Below are positions 24,518 to 37,700 of a DNA stretch of 64,000 nucleotides, in pieces. The DNA is from Ceratobasidium sp. AG-K (taxonomy: Eukaryota; Basidiomycota; Agaricomycetes; Cantharellales; Ceratobasidiaceae). The stretch is taken from assembly GCA_037039685.1 (NCBI GenBank), contig JAWNGF010000017.1, positions 372,001 to 436,000 of the forward strand, read 5' to 3'. A program made the translations under genes and the position numbers. Each line of letters begins with the position of its first letter. The stretch's first letter is position 1. The notes beneath the pieces are model-generated. The model worked only from the letters and a program-made list of their open reading frames with translations. It did no database searches and was not told the DNA's origin.

Positions 24518-25755
24518 CGTGGTGGTCGTGGGCCACGATGTACGAAAAACACGAACTTATATTGCCAAGTGCATATCGGCTGAGCTTCTTCACGCGGCCC
24601 TTGGCGGCAATGACGAGACCCAGTGACCTCATAAAACCCTCGGCATTGCAAATTGCTACCGGAGAATTAGTCAGGCTAAGTCATAACTCCTAAAATGGAC
24701 AGAGCACATTCGACAACACTGGCAAACAATAGCTTGAGAAAACACGTTTATCCCTAGGAGGAAATACTTTGAAAAAAACGAGACGAGAGAAGAACACGAC
24801 CGTCCAGGACCTTGACCCAAGTATCACCTAGTTCGTCCCACTCACGGCGGACGTTCGTTTAGCCGCAATGATGTATTTCCCTCACAAATACGATACTTCT
24901 TGTAGACAACCGCGTGTTGAAGTGGGCACACATTCGAAATATAAATTCAAAACGCTTGTATGTCAGCAGCCTGCTTTGTAGCTGAATGCCTACTTAGACG
25001 TACTCACTTACGTTAATCCAAAGGCTACTAATTCCTTCCACACTGTTTGGTATTGATAGCATATGGTTGAAAACATGTTTTACACCAACAGTGATGGTTT
25101 CGCTGGTACTCTCATCCATTCCAAAGGAGTGGATCTAATATTCACCTCAACACGGGTTGTCCAAAAAGATTGCTTGTAGATCATCTGGCACATCAATCAA
25201 TAGCAGAAGTCACCTGGAAAGACAAACGCTAAAAAGTGAGGAGCCATATGAGGATAAGTGTCTTCTTGGCGGCGGAGACAACTTCCGCACTTTCGTAGAA
25301 TCAATATTGCGGAACCCTGCGCATCGATACAATCGCCCCTATCTATTGGGCTCGTCCTACCACAAAATACGTAGCCCAGGAGCGGACCTGTCCACAGGTA
25401 GTGGTGGTGCAATGTCTCCAGCTGGATTGGAGTCCATATCAAGTCTGTGAGAAATTGAGAGCGAGTTGATAAATATAACTTGGTGTATCAATCAATGGTG
25501 AGGGTGGCATTGTATTAGTTCCTCGAACCCGTACCTTGATATGGATGCGTGTGACGCAAGAGAGCGTTGTCTGATGGCTCAAAACTCATGTACACGTGTT
25601 CATTTAGCACTGACCCTATGGGGACGATTGTTTGCATCGGAAGCGAAAGAAACTCATATATCAAGGACCTTGCATGCCCGGGGCCAAACATTGGAGGGTA
25701 TAACTGCTTGCCTCTGCCCTCTCCCCTTCTTTTCGTCACATAACCGAGGACATTC
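24518..25755. other. Intergenic, no gene seen
   Basis: 1.2 kb between the divergent GMC and P450 genes. It must contain both promoters. No ORF or repeat in it is supported. Confidence 0.5.
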
Positions 25756-27838
25756 ATGGCGGATACCAAGAATCTTCTCATCGGCCTCGGAACCGCCGCT
25801 GGCGCCACGCTCGCTTTGCACCTATGGTCGCGACGTAACTCAGAGCTTCCGCTACCGCCTAGTCCTACGTCGTATCCACTGATTGGGAATGCACTCTCAA
25901 TGCCCCAGAGCAATCAGCATCTCGGTTTCATGGAGTTAGGGAAACAGCTCGACAGTAAGTAACAATAGAGTCGCTAACCGAAAACGGCTGAGAGTGTTTC
26001 ATGCTTAGCGAATATGTTCTCGCTTTCGATGCTCGGCATGGTTATCATAGTTCTCAATTCTGTTGATGATGCAACGAATCTGCTCGAGAAACGGTCGAAT
26101 ATATACTCGGACCGCGTTGTTCCGCCCATGCTAAGTGATCCTTCGCTGTGAGTCCACTGCATTATCTGTTACAAAAGACCCCATTTCATATGATCATGCT
26201 TTCAACAGGGTTGACTTCGGGCGCGCCACCAGTCTACTCCCATATGAAGAACGCTGGAGAAACCATCGTCGCCTTATTCACCCATGGCTGCACCGGGAAG
26301 CTGCTACTGCATTCCAAGAATCCCAGCAGCGGGAGGCACGGAAACTATTACAGAGACTCGCCCGCAGGGCAGACAGCCTGGAATCTTCCGAAGAGCTCTA
26401 TTCCGAATTCTTTTTGTGAGTAGAGCAAATGAGTACCATGTGGTCTAGCAGTTGATAAAGTTGTCAACTATGATTTTAGTACCCTGGCAAGCACTTTAAT
26501 GCGATCAGTTTACGGGTATCCCCTGGAATGTATTGACGACCCACTCATGGCTGAACTTCAAACAGCAATTGAAAATGCTACACAAGCGGGGATGCCTGCG
26601 AGTGCGTACACACACTCACGTCACTCGGACAAATTGAAGTTAACCGGTAACTCGGCAGACTTCTTGGTCAATGTATTTCCTTCCTTGAAGCATGTTCCTG
26701 AGTGGTTCCCTGGTGCTGGCTGGAAAAAAATAGCGAACGAGTGGAGAAGACAACAGCTAGATGCGGTGAAGAATTCGTATAACTGGACCAAATCCCGCGT
26801 TGTAGCTCGCATTTACCAGATGAGAATTGTCACTGACCCATAATCGTAGGCCTCAGGGGACTATGACGCCTCCAAGTCTATCGTTGCAGCTATGATTGAC
26901 CATGGCTCGAAACTTGGTCTATCGTCCGAAGTGATCGACAATCACGTCAGTAATATTGCCATGACCTTGATCGCAGGTGTGTGATGTGAATACTAAGCTA
27001 GTACGACATTCTGTATGACAACACTTCCTCCAGGGGGAACTGAAACGGTATATATGCGCTTCAATTAGTGCACCATCCGTGTTTAACATCAAATATAGTC
27101 AGCCAATATTTTCCTCGTTTTTGCTGTTGCTATGATCCTGCACCCGGATATACAAACCAAGGCGCAAGAGGAAATGGATTCCGTTGTAGGACGAGACCGA
27201 CTCCCTGTAGTCGAGGATCGACTTCAACTACCGTACATCAACCGACTTATTCAGGAGCTGAAGAGATGGTGCCCAATATTTCCAACAGGTGAGCCTTGCT
27301 ATTCAATGCTGGATGGTCTGATCCAAACTGCGACATAGGTTTACCTCACGCATGCGTTCAAGATGATAACTACCGGGGATACAAGATCCCGAAAGGCGCG
27401 ATGGTGTAAGTGCATGATTTAATAGACTCAATCAGTGGAAAAGCTAATTATCGGTTAGGATGACGAACATATGGTAGATTGCATCTAATCAGTGCCTATA
27501 TGCGGATTACAAACCATTTCACAGGGCGATGGGCAGGGACGAAAGGTATTACAAAGATCCGGAGACTTTCGATCCCGATCGCTTCCTCGACCCCTCCGTT
27601 CCTCCTTGTCCTGTGTTCGGTTTCGGACGTCGGTGGGTAGCTATTGCAACCAAATTTCTGCGGAACTGAGCCTAAACGTCACATGAACTACAGGTTGTGC
27701 CCGGGTATACACTACGCCGAAGCATCGATTTTCATCGTCATTGCCTCCATTCTCGCAACTTTCAGCTTCGAGATGGTGAAAGGCGAGAACGAAATGAGAT
27801 TACCACCCAAGCTGGACTCTGATAATGTACTAGTCTAG
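25756..27838 (+). CDS. Cytochrome P450 monooxygenase
   Basis: Twelve exons (25756-25954, 26009-26147, 26209-26415, 26480-26601, 26659-26801, 26850-26976, 27034-27047, 27099-27288, 27339-27405, 27459-27473, 27525-27632, 27694-27838) give 491 residues. An N-terminal membrane anchor (LLIGLGTAAGATLALHLW) precedes a proline hinge (LPLPPSP). P450 landmarks are the I-helix AGGTET, ELKR (ExxR), DPDRFLDP (PERF region) and the heme loop FGFGRRLCPG. The fold resembles the CYP families common in agaricomycetes that act on phenolics or secondary metabolites; the substrate is unknown. Exons 7 and 10 are only 14 and 15 nt and are needed to keep the I-helix and downstream frame. It is divergent from the GMC gene. 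Confidence 0.85.
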
Positions 27839-28423
27839 TGGGTGTTTCCTTGGTCCCGCTGCTTACCTTTTCTCAATGATTTTCCTGTTTTTTCAGTCAT
27901 CCAAAGCCTTTCGGACTCTGCTTAAAGTTGCGTTCGGCGTGTCATGCTGAGCTTGTGCAAGCGGGAGTGCAATAAAGTCACACTGAAAGTGTAGTTAGGG
28001 GCGCCACAATTACAGGATTGTCAACAATTCTCTACTTCCGATTGAATAACCAAACTGCGATGCAATCTTTATTTGGCTCTACACTAAGTAGTGTAATATT
28101 CGTTGTCGGACTGAAAGTTGCCGTGTGTATCGAAATAAGTCTCTGTTGCTTCAAACAGCCAGCTCTTTCCGGCGTGGCGCCCGTAGATTTACCTTATATT
28201 CGACCCCTTAGGAGTCATCCGAGATTGACCATTTTTCGAGAGATTCGAAGGGCGTCAATGCGCTGACGTGAACTTGCCATACGGACCACTTGCAGCGCTT
28301 ACTGCGTGCTCCGAAGCCACAAAAATATGCATCGGGCTTGGGTCTCCGGATCTGTATACCCCACCCAAAATATATAGAGGCGGTAACATGAGGAACTCCC
28401 CCGCTTGCTGAACTTACCGCAGG

Positions 28424-28984
28424 ATGACATCTATCCCTATTTTATATTTCCAAACTGATAAAGTCAGTCTGGAGCCATTTGAACTAAGTGCTCACGCAGA
28501 GGAAGTGAGAAATTTGTTCCCAGCGAGGATGGAGTTACCGGTGCTAAGCGTATGCTGGTGCCTCTCTTATCCTTTCACGACGAACTCAGGCAACTGTACC
28601 AATAGCCAACTACAAACAAGTATTACAACTTGCTGCCTCGGTTCAGCAGTCAGTTCAAAGTGCACTCTGGGCCATCAGAGACCTTGAAACGAGTGAGGTT
28701 GCCGGGATCACAGCGTGATCCCATATGCAATGACATTTGTTACAATGCTGAAATTTTATTATACACGCATGTAGCTTCGAGAATATCTTCCTACGAACCC
28801 TATCCGCTGAGCTTAGTTTTGTGACTGTAGCTCCAAGGTTCTGACGCATGCGTGTTCATATGCACGCAGCGTATCTACTGCGGTCCTACGCTCTCGATCC
28901 AAAAGCTGCAGGGGGGCTTGGATTCGTGCGAGTCGGGTGGATCGCCAACTCAGCGAACCCGTTGAGCCACGAGACTGTGCTTGA
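28424..28984 (+). CDS. Possible small gene, unrecognised
   Basis: Exon 1 (28424-28540, MTSIPILYFQTDK to RMELP) splices in phase to exon 2 at 28590, encoding a helical stretch (IANYKQVLQLAASVQQSV, LWAIRDLETSE). The 3' part is uncertain. One acceptable model continues to a stop at 28984 through KVLTHACSYARSVSTAV, another ends near 28824. A TATATAGAGG string about 55 bp upstream supports transcription. 27839-28423 otherwise holds nothing recognised. Confidence 0.35.
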
Positions 28985-29407
28985 CTCATGAGGGGACTCT
29001 GAGGTATAGCCATTACGTATCATTTCAACGTGAAGAATAGCTAAATAGTCGGCAGGTGGGCGTTTGTATGCCCTCCTCCGTCGTATGGTCGTCCAGTTCC
29101 CGACGCTCTGGGAGAATTATTGGGGAGCGACATGGAGGGTTTCTCAATGACATGGGAGGATTCGCGAAGTGGCGGAAAGAGGGAAAGATTTCTGGATATA
29201 GTAAATCGGAGAAGCGAATAGTGAATCAGTGAACATCGAGTGCTTGGTGGGCGTTACAGTGTCGAGGTACGCATTCTAAGCGCCCAGTGACAGCAATGAT
29301 GACCAATTAAAACTGATAATTCCCTTGTGGTCGACCACGACACGATCCTCAGATATTGGAGTGGGATTTGATACGCGCCAAAGCAGCAACTCGTTGCATT
29401 AGGCAGT

Positions 29408-30244
29408 ATGAATCAAAGTCTCGGTCTGTTAACCCTACTATTTATTGCTGGGCTTCACTCTGTTAACGGCAACACCGAAATCGTTAACTTTGCTTCTCAT
29501 CTTTCTTTATCCACTTCTCTGCACAACGTTGCCCGGTAAGGCACCGCGTAACTGCCTTGAAGCACAAATAACGAAAAGATAACATTAGATATGAGCTTGA
29601 TGCTCGATCCGGAACAACTCTATTCTCGCTGGATTTGGCGCCATACGGAACGCCCTGGACAGAGATTTGCAGCACTACGAACGATTGTACCCATGAGATC
29701 CTCATCAAGCTCAACCTCGAGAATAATCATGCGGAGAGTGTCCTAGAGGAAGGAAGGGATATGGCGTATATGTTGAGGATATCATCTCCCCCCTCGGTGC
29801 GCTTATTGTCGCGTTTTATGCCGAGAAACATTAATTATCAATGGGCAGCCTCCAGCAAATTTTGATATCGAGATCTTGACTCCGAGAGAGCTAAGTCAGC
29901 TTTTGGCCATACGTGGAGGAGCCGCTGTTACAAACAGAACCCACGAAGCTTTAACTTGGACGCGCACCTCGTACGCTAGAGTACGGGCTCGTGATGCAGG
30001 CGTTCGCTCTCCGCCCAACAGCACTTGGCGCTTGATGAAACCACTTGTTCTACCTCCATCCAATCGCGTCAACTTCCATCTTATCCTCGACCCACTTATC
30101 CTTGGATTTGTTCCCAAATCCATAGGAAACGTCATCCTGGCGATTCTAGTGGCCTTAGCGCTCGGATTGCATTCTGTTCGTTTCGCGAGGAGATATTTGG
30201 ACCAGCTGGCGTGGCAAGTGCTAATTTCATCTACAAAGAAGTGA
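29408..30244 (+). CDS. Signal-peptide plus C-terminal membrane-anchor protein
   Basis: Three exons (29408-29535, 29589-29796, 29849-30244) give 243 residues. The N-terminus is a signal peptide (LGLLTLLFIAGLHSVNG). The ectodomain has two cysteines close together (EICSTTNDCTHE) and Asn-rich stretches with one NRT glycosylation site. A single hydrophobic segment near residue 210 (IGNVILAILVALALGLH) precedes a basic tail ending SSTKK. Topology is type I, in the secretory pathway. I do not recognise the family. 28985-29407 upstream holds nothing recognised. Confidence 0.6.
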
Positions 30245-30855
30245 ACTTGTACCGAGGTATCATCTACCATTTTGCCTGATTTATGAGAGCAGAAGTGGAA
30301 GACAGCGCTATCAAACGATGTTTTTTATCTGCTATCGAAACGTATTATCACCCTGTCACCTACCTTATTATAATATTCAGTCCCTCTGCCCCATCGAGGT
30401 CGCCATAGACCCTGATAGGAGGCATTTATGGTCGAACTAGCCAGCCTTGTATAGGTGAACCAGTATTGTTAGCTACCCGGAGCCTCGCCTTATCTTCCTC
30501 GTGTGGATACAAGTACAGATACCAAACATTCTGCGCTGCCCCTCTAGACGGGACACCGTGATGTGCAACCTAGCAGACAAGAAAAAATAGGCCCTGATTA
30601 ACCGGTAGTTCGACGGAATTCGCTCTTGGTCCTGACGACTATCCGCCGCCCGATCACAGAAATTTCCAGTATTCCTTATCGTTGGTCAGACCTCTCCGTT
30701 AACTTCGAAGGTGAACATCGATTATGATAAGTTTTCACAAAGCCATCAAGGCCACGAGAACAAACCCGATGTAGTTGCTATATTACAGTAAAGCCCACTA
30801 GCCGTCATGACCCAATAATATAAACCATCGCTACGTTCATCTATCAACGGCATTC

Positions 30856-31119
30856 GTGCGACCCGAAACCTGTTTTGAAGTACATATACTATCAGACGAA
30901 TGCAATTCCTTAGCTAGTGATCGGCAGAATAATTACCTAGGAAATAGCTATCCCCGCCAGTATGGCTGTGGCACCCAGCACTGTTGCTGTGGAGGGTGCC
31001 ATTGTTGTGGCTGTGCGGGAGGATGCCACTGTTGTTGCGGTGCGGGATACCATGCACAAACTAAATGCGTTGTGTGGTTGTGGTTGTGGCTGTTGCTGTT
31101 GCCAGACCGGCTGGTGTGA
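30856..31119 (+). other. Cysteine/glycine-rich low-complexity ORF, doubtful
   Basis: One frame of a TGTTG/TGTGG-rich stretch reads YGCGTQHCCCGGCHCCGCAG and CHCCCGAGYHAQTKC. A second frame has CGCGCGCCCCQTG. Cys-cluster patterns of this kind occur in fungal metallothioneins and small secreted proteins, but repeat-driven base composition would give the same result. There is no signal peptide and no splice support. Confidence 0.2.
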
Positions 31120-32291
31120 ATGGCTATCGGGAAAGACTATTGGCTATTTGCATTTTCGAGTTTGGTAACTCAAAATCAGCGATGGAGATAAAATACATCT
31201 TGGTGAGGTAGCTTACGCCTAGCGGGCGGAACATGAGCAATTACAGGCGTAATGATGACCCGGCTGAGTAAGAAAATATTTTAATTACGTCGCAAGAGTG
31301 CACAAGCTTGCCTTACTTGTTGACACATTCTGGTTGGAAGGAGGGCTAGTGAATCTGGCTAAGCGATGACGGGAGGGGGGAGGACTGGGATGAAAGGAGC
31401 TATTTCCGGCCGTTTTATCTCTACCATACCTATGAGTAAACGAGGAGAGGGTAACGTGCTAATGACACGCGCTTAACTGTAGGTTGTATGCGTGTTGATA
31501 GGTGAGGAGTACATGAGGCCAATAGGCGCCAGGCAGTCCGTATCTGGGGAATCAGGGCAGCCGACTGGCTTCCAGCGAGATTTCTGGCTGGCAGCTGGTT
31601 GATATATACATGATCCACTGCCTTAAAATGACTTAGATATGAACTCGATAAATCTGAAGAGAAGGTACGATTTATCGCGCGGAGATATTATCATCGTGTG
31701 TTCGAAACGGGGGGCTGGAGTGCCAAACAACACGCACAGTGCGCGACTCTTGCACATGTTGCAACATCAGGCATCGATCGTGTGTAATCACTATACGTGG
31801 TTTAAGATCAGAGGAAGTTAAGGAAATATGGTTGTGCCCCCTGGGTAGCAGCCGAAAAAGAGGGAGAGCTCAGGTATACGACGTGCAGAGTGGACGGGTA
31901 CCACCGTTATTTCCCGAGTTCATTCGGGTTAGGAAATCCAAATGAGAAATGATGAAACGTCGTTAGTCTTGCCTAACGCCAAACCAGTAGCTCATCTCGG
32001 GCTGTTCCTTTCAGCACCGTTGGGCCTGTGGATCGAGGTGGATCCTCCGTGGCCAAAAGATAAGATTCCCGTTGCTAGTTAGAATTACCTGCGACTATCT
32101 GGTAAGTCATATAGTATAAGCGCACGGTAATAACAACTTTAGTGACAGCCACTCTGAGTCGAACCATTAGAATAGTCAAGCGATGCTGCCTATATTCTAT
32201 CAAAACAATCACGCATACTCTTTCTCCTGGAATAGGTGCATCATAGGATGCGCGATGATTTTATGATGCATTGAAGGTGGGATCGTCGCGC

Positions 32292-32382
32292 TACTCAGCG
32301 CAAACCGCAGTGCTAATTGAGGTTAGTAAGGGCTCGTTTACGCAAACGAGCCCTTACTTGCACGTGCGGTTTTCGCTGAGTA
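32292..32382. mobile_element. Stowaway/mariner-type MITE with TA target duplication
   Basis: The 87-bp element 32294-32380 begins CTCAGCG and ends CGCTGAG, flanked on both sides by TA. The long arms are imperfect inverted repeats (CTCAGCGCAAACCGC versus GCGGTTTTCGCTGAG). The core is a perfect 15-bp inverted repeat, 32325-32339 against 32344-32358, with a 4-nt loop. No coding capacity. Confidence 0.7.
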
Positions 32383-32653
32383 CATTGTAATGCACATTCT
32401 GGATTTTCTTCAAGCTGTGCTTCGCCGATGTGACCGGAGCCGGGATGAGCACATATAAGGAGACCAAGCAATTTACCCGTGCATTTCACTCGTCCGACGC
32501 AAGTTGGAGTTGAATGTCAAAGGGGGGTTATTCTGAGAACTATGGTAAAAAATACTTAGAGCAATATATTTAGTTACTACGCTTCATGGACTCGGGGATA
32601 CGTAGCCGTGCTCGCAGAGAATCCAAGATAATACGCATCTATTTAATGGTATT

Positions 32654-32787
32654 TTCCTCCTGGGAACGGAGATGTGGATGCAGGGCTGCCGACTCCTCCT
32701 GAGGAGCACGTGACTTCTTCCAAGGACCTCAGAGGACCTCTGGAGGACTTGGGAGCCCTCCATCCACATCCCTGTTCCCAGGAGGAA
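32654..32787. repeat. Palindromic hairpin element
   Basis: 34-nt arms at 32654-32687 and 32754-32787 are reverse complements at 31 of 34 positions (starting TTCCTCCTGGGAAC). They enclose a 66-nt CT/GA-rich centre with further internal inverted motifs. Probably a second MITE family. The ORF across it is an artefact of the palindrome. Confidence 0.55.
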
Positions 32788-34737
32788 ACCCCGGTTTAAT
32801 AGCTGACTGTGGGCGCTGCGGTGAGCAAAAGTGCCCAAAAAGAAGACTTCTTCACTGGATCCTTCAAGTTGCCACTGCGAATTAACTATGAATCCTTTAC
32901 CCCCTGTCATTTTAAATTTTATAATCTAATTATATTATCTTGGGTTAAGTAATGTCGTAATTATTGATATATCAATGGTGCCTGGGATTGCAAGCTAGTA
33001 CACGCGCTCCATTCGAACCAAGATGTTGACCCACGCTTGAGCGCGCCGCCCTTGTTTCTAATTCGCTTATAGGCCAGCTCAATGAGAAATCGAGTACCCT
33101 ACCGCCACTGAATTTTGCCTTCCAATTGTTGATTCTTCCCTAGGTAGATGTTGGGTATACCTGTGATGGCGAGTCACATGCGCGAAACATAGGATGAAAT
33201 ACCGTACTGGCCAATCACATTATTTACTATTTGCTGCACAGTGAAGACGCATTACGCTGCACGCCAAAGTGAAAGATTTGCCGGATTTGAATCCCGAAAA
33301 GGCAATGAGCGACGAGCGCATAGCAAGTACATGCATTATGCTCGCTCCTCCTTCGCGCGCAGTTCGCGGCCATAGCGCTGGATTTGCCCACCATCGCACC
33401 AGAGGGCTCCCACTCACTGAGGTGTTTATAACAGTACCAGTTACTAGCAAAACGCCTCAAGCTGCTTTCCACCTCTCCTCTGCTATCCGACAGTATAATC
33501 CAGCAGTAATTTAAGAAACCTTAATATTTTCCTTGCCCACTATGAGCAGTGCGTAAGTAGTTTCGCACACATTGGCATGCCGCCAGTGTATACAAGCAGA
33601 GTTTTGCGGGCGTGTTGCTTACATGACATTGGCAGCCCGGGACAAAAGAACCAAGCTGCCGAGCAAGGCGGCGATCCGCCCCCAACAAACAACTAGCGAA
33701 GCTACCGTAACAACGCTTGGTATGTCCATATCCCGAGTCTCATCCGGTTCGAACGTACCTCTAAATTTGTCACAAATCACTCTTGCATACAGGAACCTCT
33801 TGTCGTTTTATCCTCATTTCGTTGTACACTCGGCCGTAATCGTCATAATTCATATAACTGAGAACGCTAAATAATTACTCATAATTAATTGGATTGGAGC
33901 ATACGCAATAGCATGACGACCTATTAAAGGGTAACTAAGCAAAGAGCGGGATGCATAAGCTTCATCTACCACTCAAGTCGCCGCTAGCATTTGTGTGTAG
34001 ATGACCTCAATTAAACCCAGCACACTACCATTACGCAGAGTTAACAGGTGTCTGGTCATAGGCCGTGTCTCGTTAGTAAGTGTTCCGTATTTATCCCCGC
34101 GCTCTCCACTACATTTACTTCTTTGTGAAGATACACTTCCTTAGGTCCGATACAAACCCGAGCTTACTATACCAGCACGATCGTTCGGCAACTGTAAGCA
34201 TCCAATTTGAAATGCTTCGACGCCACTGAAAGACACGTTTGATGATGACTGCCGGGATCTGGACGACGATCATCCCCCGCGGTGCGAACGTGCGACCCGA
34301 ATTCTCCCAGGAGGATACACCATTCAACAACGACGGTAAAACCTGGAAAATATTGACCCTCGTTATAAGGTCGTGCCAGCGTCAATATTCCAAGTGACTC
34401 CAGATCTACTCGCGCTTCTCGCTCCGAGCTTGACTCACCCAGGCCCAATTACCAAGTTTGTGATATTTTCTGCGGCCATCGACTCATCGTGAAAGTCTAC
34501 GGGACAGCTGCTCTTTGCGCATAGTTACCGGTTCCTGCTCGCACATTTCCGAGTCATCGGCTTCATTTTCGAGCACTTTTGGTATCCGCCACATCGCTTG
34601 TTTCACCGCCCGCATTTTTCGATCTTTGCTAGTCCTTAGCTGCCGGATCCCGTTCGGTCTGCTTGTGTCATTTTATCTACCTTGTGGAGCTCCGATCGCC
34701 CGCAAGTTAGATACCGGCACTCAGACCCCCCTCGTAC

Positions 34738-37700
34738 ATGAGCAATCTTCACGCGTATTTTCACCTGCGCAACCTAGGCGCATTTCGCCAGCTCCTCGAT
34801 GCGCGCGGTGTATCAGGAAACCGCCCCACCGATGGACGACCCGATAGCGGCCCCCGCAGCTGGTCCCAGCAAGCACAGGCCCAGATGACGACAGTCCCCC
34901 AAGGTGGTCAACTCGAAAACAACCCAAACGCGCGCGATGCCCTTGGACGCACCGTCCTCCACCTCGCTTGTGCGGATCTCGCCCCAATCGCCCTCGAGTT
35001 TGTTCGTGCACTTTTGGCTTTGCCCTCGAACCAGATCGGGATCAACATTCAAGACACCGAAAGTGGTTGGACAGCTTTGCATCGGGCGCTGTATGCTGGG
35101 AACCTTCCTGCTGCAGTTCTTCTCCTCGCTCGAAGCGATATTGATACCGGGGTCAGAGATCTCGAGGGCATGACGTCATTTGATGTGTATAATGCGACCG
35201 TCGAAGGTACGGTGCCGGATGGATCTGTCTCTCCTGCCAGAGAGCTCCTGGTGTGGGGGAGCAATAGGTAAGCGTCCATACTATTTTTATAGACATTTGT
35301 CTAATATTATTTCTAAAGGAATGCCACACTTGGCATAGGAAGTGCAGACGACCGCGCATATCCTGAATCTATCCAATTGTCCCGACCAGCCGAGATTGTT
35401 GAGAAACTCACTGGGAGCGCTCGTTTCGGCTCAGTTAACGTCAAAAGTATTGTAATGTCTCGACTACATACAAGTGCGTCTGGGGTGTCCTTGAAATCCA
35501 ACTTGGTACTGATATGATCTAGGTATCTTGACGAACGAGCCTCGTGGGAATCTGGAAGCATGTGGATTTGGTGGTGTCGGGCGGTATGAACTGGCCCTTA
35601 GTCCCATCATGATGCGGTCATTGACATCACCGTAGGCTTGGATCTAAACAGCATACGCAGTACAGTTTTTCCACAGTCGGAGGGCTCGAGAATCAGACCG
35701 TCATCGCCGTCGCACTTGGACTCGATCATACCCTGGCTCTCACAAGCACTGGTGATGTGCTCTCATGGGGAATGAACCGCTTCCATCAGCTGGGATATGT
35801 CATCGAACCGACTGATATCTCTGGCAAAGCGAAACTTGTGACCGATTCTTCCGAGTATCAAATTCAAGTGGCTCCCAAACGCGTCATCGGGCCGCTTCGC
35901 AAGGAGGTAGTAGTTGGTATTGCCGCATGCAAAACCGCAAGCGTATGCTGGACGGCCGAAGATTTGTACACGTGGGGAACCAATTCTGGGCAACTTGGCT
36001 ATACAAAAGGCACCCCTGTGTGGCAGGTCTTGCCAAGAAAGGTCGCTACGGTATCAAAAGTGGAGGACGTGGCTATTTCGGTGCGTCGGATCAGGGCCAT
36101 ATATAACTTGCCTCAACGTGTACCTAGGATATTGCGATGGTATGTTTACTACGCACCAAGGAGTTGATATGCTTTTGGAATGACTCTCACTTCCGCATTC
36201 AGTAAGTGCGATCATCTTCAAGTGCGACTAGCCCTAATACCTGCCTAGATTTTCTCCATCTGTCTTCCCCCATCGATACCGACCACCTCAAACGCTAAGT
36301 CGAGTTATACTCGCCAAAGTCACTTGCAACGACTGGGCTTTTGCAGCGCTCTCAACTTCGGGCGAAGTCTTCTTGTTCTCTCTACCGGATAATCCCACAC
36401 CCGAGTCCAACCGTGACGTCCGCCCACAAAGGGTATGGACACTGCGGCGAAGTGTGGCAGCCGCACGTGATGTGGCATTGGGTGCAGACGGGACCATTAT
36501 CGTGTGTACCGCGAGTGGACATGTCTTTGTGCATGCACCCAAGCCAGTCAAGGGGTCGAGCATCGCTGCCGGATCCGGATCCGGGCTTTTGTCGACATCG
36601 TATCGGACCCACAAATATCAACGTGTTGCAGGGTTGACGCGTGTGGTGGCTGTCGCGGCCAACTCGACTGGTGGTTTTGCGGCCTTGCGTGCGGATGCGA
36701 AGATCGATCGCCTGACTATCGAAGGCAAATCTTTGGCTGAGGCATTGGGGGATACGCAGCCTTACCTTGCGGCCCTACACGATACCATGGCCTCTGACCC
36801 CCATGCGGTTATCGAACATGGCGACGATGAAGACGAAGAAAAGGAAGGAATCATCGAGGATGTGGCGCTCGCACGAAGACTTTGCCGCGTCGTTGTTCGT
36901 GCTCGCGAGATCGATGGGTTTCCCTCAACTTTGGATCACCACGTTTTACACGGTGCTGATATGCGCCTGTCTGGCGTTATCAATTTACCCGTCCATCGCA
37001 CTGTTGTTCTCGCTCGGTCTTCCGTCCTAGGTGGTGTACTTTCAGGCAAACCACTCTCTCGTGAAGGCCTCGACCTCAAGTACTCCGAGACGTCGTCCAC
37101 CCTAACGATCCTAGGCTGTCATCCACTCTCGGTCCTGGTCTTCTTGAATTATCTGTACTCGGACAAGCTCTGTGCGATCTGGGATAGTCGCATTGGTCGA
37201 CCGATTATCGGCTCCCTCTCGGACATCGACGCCCAGCCTAATTCCATTCGATCAGACCTGCAACGTTTTGCGCGGGTGTTCGAGCTCCCAGCCCTCCGAC
37301 ACGCCACAGATACCCTCGGAAAACGCACGCCTGCGCCAACACTCAACACTGACTTTGCTCGACTGTTTCATTCATCCCAGCCTCCGGAGAAACCCGTTGC
37401 AAAACATGATATATGCCTTGAGCTCGCAGATCGCTCGGTGTATTGCCATTCGGTTGTTCTGCGTGCCCGGTCGCCGTTCTTTGCCAGCTTTTTTGACGAG
37501 CCCGAGTGGACTGTGTGGAGATGGGACGAAGATGGGGTGATGGTGGTTGATCTGAAGCATTTGGAGTGGCGCTCGATGGAATATGTGTTTCGGTACATGT
37601 GTGGTGGGGAGATGACCGAGGTGTTTGACGGCGTCGGTAAGTATATGGATCTTACGATGTGATGATTCTGACTCGTTTGGACAAAGATTTTGTCAATTCA

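Larger units (their letters stand above)
30245..34737. other. Gene-poor 4.5-kb interval
   Basis: No multi-exon gene could be built on either strand. It contains a Cys-codon-rich low-complexity stretch (30956-31100) and two palindromic MITE-like elements (32292-32382 and 32654-32787), listed separately. The ORFs that occur have no supporting start context or splice partners. Confidence 0.5.

Noticed and set aside
32584..32910. 108-codon minus-strand ORF
   Set aside because: It spans the palindromic element, and its open frame comes from the symmetric repeat rather than from coding constraint.
33279..33300. T-arm-like string GGATTTGAATCCC, possible tRNA or SINE
   Set aside because: The flanking bases do not form a 5-bp T-stem on either strand, and no D-arm, anticodon arm or acceptor stem can be paired around it.
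30245..34737. CRISPR-like or tandem repeat arrays
   Set aside because: Only inverted repeats were found. No regularly spaced direct repeats are present, and the organism is a fungus.
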